DNA from: Umezawaea sp049997955
GTDB taxonomy: Bacteria; Actinomycetota; Actinomycetes; Mycobacteriales; Pseudonocardiaceae
NCBI GenBank assembly: GCA_049997955.1
Contig: JAEBDY010000034.1
Location: forward strand, 1-21,029
Direction: 5' to 3'
Length of the DNA: 21,029 bases
This document shows positions 15,817 to 21,029 of this stretch, in pieces. A program made the translations under genes and the position numbers. The number at the start of each line of letters is the position of its first letter. Position 1 is the first letter of the stretch. Under the pieces are notes generated by a model that saw only the letters and a list, made by a program, of their open reading frames with translations, did no database searches and was not told the origin of the DNA.

Positions 15817-18800
15817 TCAGAATCCGTTCCTGCGCAGCCACGCGTTGCCCCAGTTCACAGCCTGCTGGTAATAGGGGTGGTTCGGGCTGATGCTGTTGAT
15901 CTTGTTGAGGCCCTGGTTGCGGTTGATCAGCGCCTGTTCGATCGCCCGCGCCTCCCCTCGGGTGACCCCGCCCTGCGCGGTGACCCGCTGGAGGTAGTCG
16001 AACTTGCTGCCGTGCTGCGCGGTGCGGTTCGCGAGGTTGTTCGTGATGCCGGAGTATACGTCCTTGCCGTTCTTGATCCCCTTGTAGACGTCGACGCCCT
16101 TCTCGGCGTTGCGGCCCACGGTGAGCGCCTGCGGCAGGGCGGGCATCCCCTTGCCCAGACCGCCGAGCAGGCCACCGAGGGCGCCCATCGCGCAGCCGCC
16201 CGCGGCCGCGCCGCCCACGCCGCCCCAGCCCCAGTCGACCTTGCGGCCCGCGAGGCGCTGGCCCGCGTAGTCGAGCCCGCCGCCGACGAGGCCGCCGACC
16301 AGACAGCCCACCAGCGGGTTGTTGCCGGACGGGTCGGTCAGGTTGGTCGGCGAGTTCTGCGTGTAGGCGTAGAGGTTGCTGCCGCCGGAGATGCCGATCG
16401 GGTCCTCGGAGATGAACCGGCCCAGGCTCGGGCTGTAGTAGCGGGCCCGGTACTGGTCGAGTCCGGTGCCGTCGTCCTGGCGGCCGGTGAACGACAGGTC
16501 GGAACCGCGCTTGTCCCCGGTGGCCGTCGGGACGCCGAACGGGTCGAACGCCTGGTTGGCGGCGAGGGTGCCGTCGGCGCGGCCGAAGCCGATCGCGGAG
16601 CCGAGCGCGTCGGTCAGGGTCGTGTCGGTGACCCCGGCCTTGGTGCGGCCGAACCACTGGTCCACTCCCCCGGACAGCAGCGAAGCGGAGACCGCGCCCG
16701 CGCCGTCGAGTTCGGCGGCGACGTTCGTGCCGTCGTAGAGGAACTTGGTGGTGGTCCCGCCGACCGTGCGGCTGCTGCGGTCGCCCGTGGCGTCGTAGGT
16801 GTAGGCGCCTGCCAGGCCGGTGCGGCTGGTGCTGGTGAGCTGTCCGCGCGCGTTCCACGTGTAGGCGGTGGTGCCGTCGGAGGTGAGGTTGCCGTCGTTG
16901 TCGTAGGTGAGGGTGGCGCCGTCGGAGGTGAGCAGCTTGTTGGCGTCGTCGTAAGAGAGGCCCGTGCGCGCGGCGGGCAGGGTGGTCTGGGCGAGGGTTC
17001 CGGTGATCGAGGTGCGCCGACCGCTCGCGTCGTAGGTGTAGGCCAGGGCGCCCTTGGCCGTGCCCGCCTGGGCGTAGGCGATGCCGGTGACCTGGCTGGC
17101 GGCGTCGTAGGTGAAGGTCTGCGCCCAGCCGCCGGGCAGGGTGACCGTGGCGGGCCTGCCCGCCGTGTCGCGGGTGATGGCGGCGCTGTCGGCGCCGCGG
17201 GTCACGCCGGTGAAAGCGCCAGCCGCGTCGTAGGTGTAGGTCGTGGCCGGGAGACCGGGCAACGTCGTGGAGGTCTGCCTGCCGACGGCGTCGTAGCCGT
17301 AGCCCACCGTCCCGTTGGGACCCGTGGTGGAGGTGACGCGGTCGCGGGCGTCGTGGGTGTAGGTGGTGGTGCCGCCCGCGGTGTCGGTGACCGTGGCGAG
17401 CCGGTCGACGGTGTCGTAGGCCAGGGTGGTCTGCGACTGCTGCGTGGTCGGACCCGTGACGCCGTAGCGGGTCCTGGTGGACCGGTCGAGGGCGTCGTAG
17501 GTGGCCTCGGTGCGGACCCCGGCGCGGCTGACGGCCGCGATGACCCGGCCCGCCGGGTCGTAGGTGACCGTCGAGGTGCGGTTGAGCGGGTCGGTCGTGG
17601 AGATCGCGCGGTCCTGGCCGTCGTAGGCCCACCGGGTGGTCTTGCCGCGCTGGTTGGTGTAGTCGGTGACGTTCCCGTTGGCGTCGTAGGCGAACTGGCT
17701 CACGCCGCCGAGCGGGTCGGTCACCTTCACCGGCTGGTTCCGCGCGTCGTAGGCGGTGAGGGTGGCCGCGCCGGACGGGTCGGTCTCCTGGACCCGCCTG
17801 CCCGCCGCGTCGACGAACGTCTTCGTGACGCGGCCGAGCGGGTCCTTGACCGAGGTGGCCGCGCCCGCCTCGTAGGTGAAGGTGGTGACCGCGCCGCCGG
17901 GGGCGGTGACGGTCGAGACCTGGCCCGCGGAGGTCCAGGACATGGTGGTCTTGCGGGATGCGGGGTCGGTCGCGGTGAGCGGGTTGCCCTTGGCGTCGTA
18001 GGTGTAGGTGGTGGTCTTGCCCGCCGGGTCCTTGGTGGTCAGGGGCTGGTCGAACGGGCCGTAGGCGACCTGCTCGGAGACGACCTGGTCGGGGGTGCCC
18101 ACCAGTTCGGTGACGGCGGTGACGCGTTGCTGGGTGTCGTAGGTGTAGTCGGTGCGCCGGTTGAAGGGGTCGATGACGGCGTCGACGCGGTTGTCGGTGC
18201 CGCGCACGTAGGTGGTGGTGCGGGCCAGCGAGGTGCCGAACGCGGCGGTGTCGGAGGCGACCATGTGGTTGGCGTCGAACACCACGCGGCGGACGGACCC
18301 GTTGGGCTGGGTGACGCGGGTTTCGGTGATCTCGTTGGCGGCGTTGAGGGTGTAGGCGAACTGGTAGCTGCCGCCGTCGGCGAGGTCCTGCCGCTGGACG
18401 CGGCCGTTGGCGTCGTAGACGACGTCGAGGTAGGCCACGCCGCGGGCGTCGGTGATCCTGGTGATGCGGTTGGCGGTGTCGTAGGTGTAGGTGGAGACCT
18501 TGCCCGCGACGTCGGTCACGGTGGAGAGGCGACCGCTGGTGTCGTAGGTGTAGAGGACTTGGCGGCCGATGTTGTCGTGGGCGCGGGTGACGCGGGCGGA
18601 GGCGTCGTGCTCCAGGGAGATCCACCGGCCGCTGGGCGAGGTGATCTGCGTGACCTCGCCGTTGCTGCCGCCGGCGCGGGTGAAGGTGACCTGGTTGCCG
18701 TTGCGGTCCTGCATGGCGCGAGCGCGGGCGTACCAGGGGAAGAAGAACTTGGTGCCGTCGCGCAGGCTCAGCACCCAGTCGCCGTTGACCTGCGCGATCG

Positions 18801-21029
18801 TGGAGCCGGTGAACCTGCCGGGTGAGCCGACGGCGCTGAAGACGGCGTCGGTGTAGCCGGTGCCGGGTGACGTGCGGGTGTAGTGGGCCCGTCCACCGCC
18901 GGGGGTGTAGAGGTCGACCTCCTGGTACTGCTGCTCGGAGGCGAGGAACATGTTGTAGTCGGCACCGGAGTTGAGGCCGAACTCACGGGTGTGGTTGTCG
19001 CCCTGGTAGTACTGGCGGGTCAGCGTGACCGGCAGGGTGTCGCCGAGGCCGAGGTCGGTGTGGCTGTCGGTGAGCAGACCGGTGGACAGGTCGACCGGGT
19101 CGCCCGAGAGCTTGTCGAGCAGGTCCTGCCACCACGGCTTGTCCGGCTTGGGGTTGCCGCCGGTGTTGAACATGGCCCCGTCGAAGGTCCACAGCTTGGT
19201 CTTCTCGTCGGGCACGACCTGGCGGGCGTCGGCGCTGACCTTGCCGTGGCCGTAGACGTACCAGCCCTTGTCCAGCGGGTCGTAGTTCCAGAACTCCACT
19301 TCGGACCCGGCGGGCAGCGAGGTGTAGTTCGGGTACACCACGCTCGCGCCCTGCGGGAAGATCGTCGCCCCGCCGGGCTGCACGGTGAAGTACACCGGCA
19401 CGATCCCGTTGCGCGGCAACGGGTACGGCGCCCGGTCGAGCGGGATCGCGGTGATGCCCAGCTCGCGGACGACGTTGCCGTCCATGTCGCGCACCACGGA
19501 CCCGGCCGGGATGCGCACCTCCAGACCGGGGATGTCCGGGGTGGTCAGCACGGTGTCGCCCGTGCTGGGGGCGTCGAGCTTCCGCGTGTGCCTGGTGTCC
19601 AGCCTCGGCAGCCACACGGTGGCGTCCAGGGCGGTGGTGGACCCGGCGACGACCTTCGCGCGGATGCGGAAGGTGCCGTACCTGACGGGTTCGGTCTTCG
19701 CGGCGTACCCGTCGACGATCACGGTCGTGGCGTTGGGGCGCACTCCGCTGACCAGGAACCGGCCCTGGTCGTCGGTGGTGGTGCGGACGTCGTCCACGCG
19801 GACGGGGATGCCCGCGAGCGGGGTGCCGTCGAGGTCGCGGACGTGGCCGCTGACAGCGGTGACGCCCTTGTCCCCCACCAGGTTGGTGACCGGGACGGGG
19901 TCGGCGCGACGGGTGAGCCAGTCCTTGCCCGCCAGGCTCCCCGCGTCCGGCTTCCACGCGGCCGAGGTGCGCGGGTCGCCATCGGGCAACGGGGTCGCGG
20001 CGTTCGGCGAGTCCGGATCGGTGGCGACGACGATCTCGGGGCTCGGCGTGGCGCGCGCCTGCACGGGCACGTCGTCGTCCGCGCGCTGGTTGTCCGTTTT
20101 CGTCTTCGTGACCACGGGGGTGCTCGGCCGCGAGGTCGTCTCCGCGGGCGGAGGGGTGGCGGCGCGGGCAGCGCTGACGGTGGCGGTGAAGGTGCTGCCG
20201 CCGACAAGTGCGTCGCTCGGGTCGACCACCAGCTTGTAGGCGCCCGTCGTGGGCAGGGTGATGTCCAGGCTGTAGTTCGGGTACTGGGTGGAGCCGACCC
20301 GGTTGCCGTCGGGGCCGGTGACCCACCAGTTCATGCCGCAGCAACCGAAGGCGGGCGAACTGGCGGAGGACTGGAAGACGATCCTCTGGCCCGCCGTGCC
20401 GGAGAAGCCGGAGTAGGCGCTCTGGCCGGGGTTGGCGACGGTGATCGTCTTGGTGGCGCCGGTCAGCGGCAGGGTGCCCGCGTCGGCGTCGGCGGGGACG
20501 TTCCAGGCGCTGAGGGAGATCGAGCCGACGAGTGCGTCGCTCGGGTCGACGATCAGCTTGTAGGTACCGGTCTGCGGCAGGGTGATCGTGTTGAGCGTGT
20601 AGTTCGGGTAGTACGTGCTCCCCACCCGCGTGCCGTCCGGCGCCTGCAACCACCAGACCAGACCGCAGCAGCCGAACGCCGGGGAGGCGTTCGACGACTG
20701 GACGATGACGCGCTGGCCGGTGGTGCCGGAGAAGGTGCTGAAGCCGTTCTGGCCGGGGGTGCCGATCGTGACGGTCTTGGCCGTGCCGTCGAGCGCCTGC
20801 GCACCCGCGTCGGCGTCGGCCGGGACGTTCCACGCCCTGAAGTCGATCGACCCGACCAGCGCGTTGTCCGGGTCCACGATCACCTTGTACGTACCCGCCT
20901 GGGGCAGGGTGATCGTGTTGAGCGTGTAGTTCGGGTAGTACGTGCTCCCCACCCGCGTGCCGTCCGGCGCCTGCAACCACCACGTCAGACCGCAGCAACC
21001 GAACGCGGGCGACGCGCCGCTGGACTGGA
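15817..21029 (-). CDS. RHS/YD-repeat polymorphic toxin with GIY-YIG nuclease tip (5' end outside window)
   Basis: About 1736 residues are visible; the start is beyond 21029. From the N-terminal side: tandem 109-residue beta-rich modules (two full plus one partial, each with SPAFGCCG..WW and PDG.RVGS..YPNY), to about 20170; a Pro/Thr-rich linker; a carboxypeptidase-regulatory-like fold (VSGHVRDLDGTPLAGIPVRVDD, about 19865-19700); a domain ending near 19170; the RHS entry block DPVDLSTGLL...LPVTLTRQYYQG (about 19110-19000, DUF6531-like); many YD repeats (about 18700-16750); the RHS core end RARYYSPSLGRFISEDPIG...LTDPSG (about 16455-16325); a Gly-rich hydrophobic stretch; then the toxin (16098-15820). 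The YD shell encloses and delivers the toxic tip to rival cells. Secretion is probable, but the signal region is not in the window. Confidence 0.92.
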   Translation of the reverse strand, partial: QSSGASPAFGCCGLTWWLQAPDGTRVGSTYYPNYTLNTITLPQAGTYKVIVDPDNALVGSIDFRAWNVPADADAGAQALDGTAKTVTIGTPGQNGFSTFSGTTGQRVIVQSSNASPAFGCCGLVWWLQAPDGTRVGSTYYPNYTLNTITLPQTGTYKLIVDPSDALVGSISLSAWNVPADADAGTLPLTGATKTITVANPGQSAYSGFSGTAGQRIVFQSSASSPAFGCCGMNWWVTGPDGNRVGSTQYPNYSLDITLPTTGAYKLVVDPSDALVGGSTFTATVSAARAATPPPAETTSRPSTPVVTKTKTDNQRADDDVPVQARATPSPEIVVATDPDSPNAATPLPDGDPRTSAAWKPDAGSLAGKDWLTRRADPVPVTNLVGDKGVTAVSGHVRDLDGTPLAGIPVRVDDVRTTTDDQGRFLVSGVRPNATTVIVDGYAAKTEPVRYGTFRIRAKVVAGSTTALDATVWLPRLDTRHTRKLDAPSTGDTVLTTPDIPGLEVRIPAGSVVRDMDGNVVRELGITAIPLDRAPYPLPRNGIVPVYFTVQPGGATIFPQGASVVYPNYTSLPAGSEVEFWNYDPLDKGWYVYGHGKVSADARQVVPDEKTKLWTFDGAMFNTGGNPKPDKPWWQDLLDKLSGDPVDLSTGLLTDSHTDLGLGDTLPVTLTRQYYQGDNHTREFGLNSGADYNMFLASEQQYQEVDLYTPGGGRAHYTRTSPGTGYTDAVFSAVGSPGRFTGSTIAQVNGDWVLSLRDGTKFFFPWYARARAMQDRNGNQVTFTRAGGSNGEVTQITSPSGRWISLEHDASARVTRAHDNIGRQVLYTYDTSGRLSTVTDVAGKVSTYTYDTANRITRITDARGVAYLDVVYDANGRVQRQDLADGGSYQFAYTLNAANEITETRVTQPNGSVRRVVFDANHMVASDTAAFGTSLARTTTYVRGTDNRVDAVIDPFNRRTDYTYDTQQRVTAVTELVGTPDQVVSEQVAYGPFDQPLTTKDPAGKTTTYTYDAKGNPLTATDPASRKTTMSWTSAGQVSTVTAPGGAVTTFTYEAGAATSVKDPLGRVTKTFVDAAGRRVQETDPSGAATLTAYDARNQPVKVTDPLGGVSQFAYDANGNVTDYTNQRGKTTRWAYDGQDRAISTTDPLNRTSTVTYDPAGRVIAAVSRAGVRTEATYDALDRSTRTRYGVTGPTTQQSQTTLAYDTVDRLATVTDTAGGTTTYTHDARDRVTSTTGPNGTVGYGYDAVGRQTSTTLPGLPATTYTYDAAGAFTGVTRGADSAAITRDTAGRPATVTLPGGWAQTFTYDAASQVTGIAYAQAGTAKGALAYTYDASGRRTSITGTLAQTTLPAARTGLSYDDANKLLTSDGATLTYDNDGNLTSDGTTAYTWNARGQLTSTSRTGLAGAYTYDATGDRSSRTVGGTTTKFLYDGTNVAAELDGAGAVSASLLSGGVDQWFGRTKAGVTDTTLTDALGSAIGFGRADGTLAANQAFDPFGVPTATGDKRGSDLSFTGRQDDGTGLDQYRARYYSPSLGRFISEDPIGISGGSNLYAYTQNSPTNLTDPSGNNPLVGCLVGGLVGGGLDYAGQRLAGRKVDWGWGGVGGAAAGGCAMGALGGLLGGLGKGMPALPQALTVGRNAEKGVDVYKGIKNGKDVYSGITNNLANRTAQHGSKFDYLQRVTAQGGVTRGEARAIEQALINRNQGLNKINSISPNHPYYQQAVNWGNAWLRRNGF
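15820..16098 (-). other. GIY-YIG (URI-type) nuclease toxin domain of the RHS protein
   Basis: The last 93 residues read GVDVYKGIKNGKDVYSGITN...: DVY and VYSGIT match the GIY and YIG strands, NLANRTAQH supplies the conserved Arg (residue 25 of the segment), TRGEARAIEQALI the metal-binding Glu (49 or, more likely, 54), and LNKINSISPN the late Asn. This fits the Tox-URI group of DNA-cutting effector tips. No tryptophan-rich transmembrane or HINT segment intervenes; the preceding part is glycine-rich (16325-16120). Confidence 0.8.
16740..18700 (-). repeat. YD-repeat region of the RHS gene
   Basis: On the plus strand GTCGTAGGTGTAGGTG-like stretches recur roughly every 60-65 bases, encoding the T-Y-D-x-x-G-R motif on the minus strand. 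The units are diverged rather than identical and form the wall of the RHS shell. Confidence 0.85.
20576..20982 (-). repeat. Near-identical 327-bp tandem modules in the RHS N-terminal region
   Basis: An 80-bp block is identical at 20576-20655 and 20903-20982, 327 bp (109 codons) apart. A third, more diverged copy lies near 20255-20330. Identity at this level within one gene points to recent duplication or ongoing recombination between modules. Confidence 0.85.

Noticed and set aside
16740..18700. CRISPR array or tandem DNA repeat
   Set aside because: The recurring units are coding, diverged and without uniform spacers; they are YD repeats.
15700..18825. A 1041-codon open frame on the plus strand opposite the RHS gene
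   Set aside because: Its Gly/Val/Arg-rich translation is the complement of YD repeats in GC-rich DNA, with no domain or ribosome-binding site; the minus-strand frame explains the sequence fully.

Overview
The window is very GC-rich with strong third-position G/C bias, GTG and TTG starts, leaderless-looking promoters (TANNNT box just before the start codon), Tat signals and many ricin-type (QxW) lectin modules on secreted glycosidases. This fits a filamentous actinomycete, probably Pseudonocardiales (Saccharothrix/Actinosynnema/Lentzea-like). The genus is inference. No tRNA, rRNA, CRISPR array or transposase was seen.

Layout. (1) 1-5812, plus strand: a secreted arabinan-degradation locus. It holds the C-terminal end of a ricin-lectin protein with a terminator, an endo-1,5-alpha-L-arabinanase (GH43), a lectin-GH43 exo-arabinanase-type gene broken by a one-base frameshift at about 1677, a Tat-exported GH43-CBM42 arabinofuranosidase, and a ROK-family repressor. 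Decayed fragments flank the repressor: a signal-peptide-like remnant before it and a lectin remnant after it. (2) 5827-8675: a terminator, an NmrA-type NAD(P)-binding protein and an internally deleted aldehyde dehydrogenase pseudogene (both minus), then a divergent DJ-1/AraC-type regulator (plus) with a strong leaderless promoter. (3) 8843-11863, plus strand: a cytoplasmic BisC-like molybdopterin sulfoxide reductase, a perfect 24-bp palindrome and a calerythrin-like four-EF-hand protein. (4) 11919-14363, minus strand: a bidirectional terminator, a small cysteine-rich secreted protein, and a secreted CBM-GH10-CBM2 xylanase under a perfect CebR/CelR-type operator. (5) 14422-21029, minus strand: a large RHS/YD-repeat secreted protein (5' end outside the window) with a C-terminal GIY-YIG (URI-type) nuclease tip, followed 4 bp later by an Imm26-like immunity gene, which overlaps a Tat-lipoprotein DyP peroxidase by ATGA.

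How the genes work together. Region 1 plausibly lets the cell cut arabinan outside the cell (endo enzyme, then exo enzymes with arabinose-binding modules), with the ROK protein as local sugar-responsive repressor. Region 4 extends this to xylan under a cello- or xylo-oligosaccharide-responsive LacI-type repressor encoded elsewhere. Region 5 looks like a polymorphic toxin system: nuclease tip, cognate immunity protein, and a translationally coupled heme peroxidase whose role in the module is unexplained. That last arrangement is the most unusual thing in the window.
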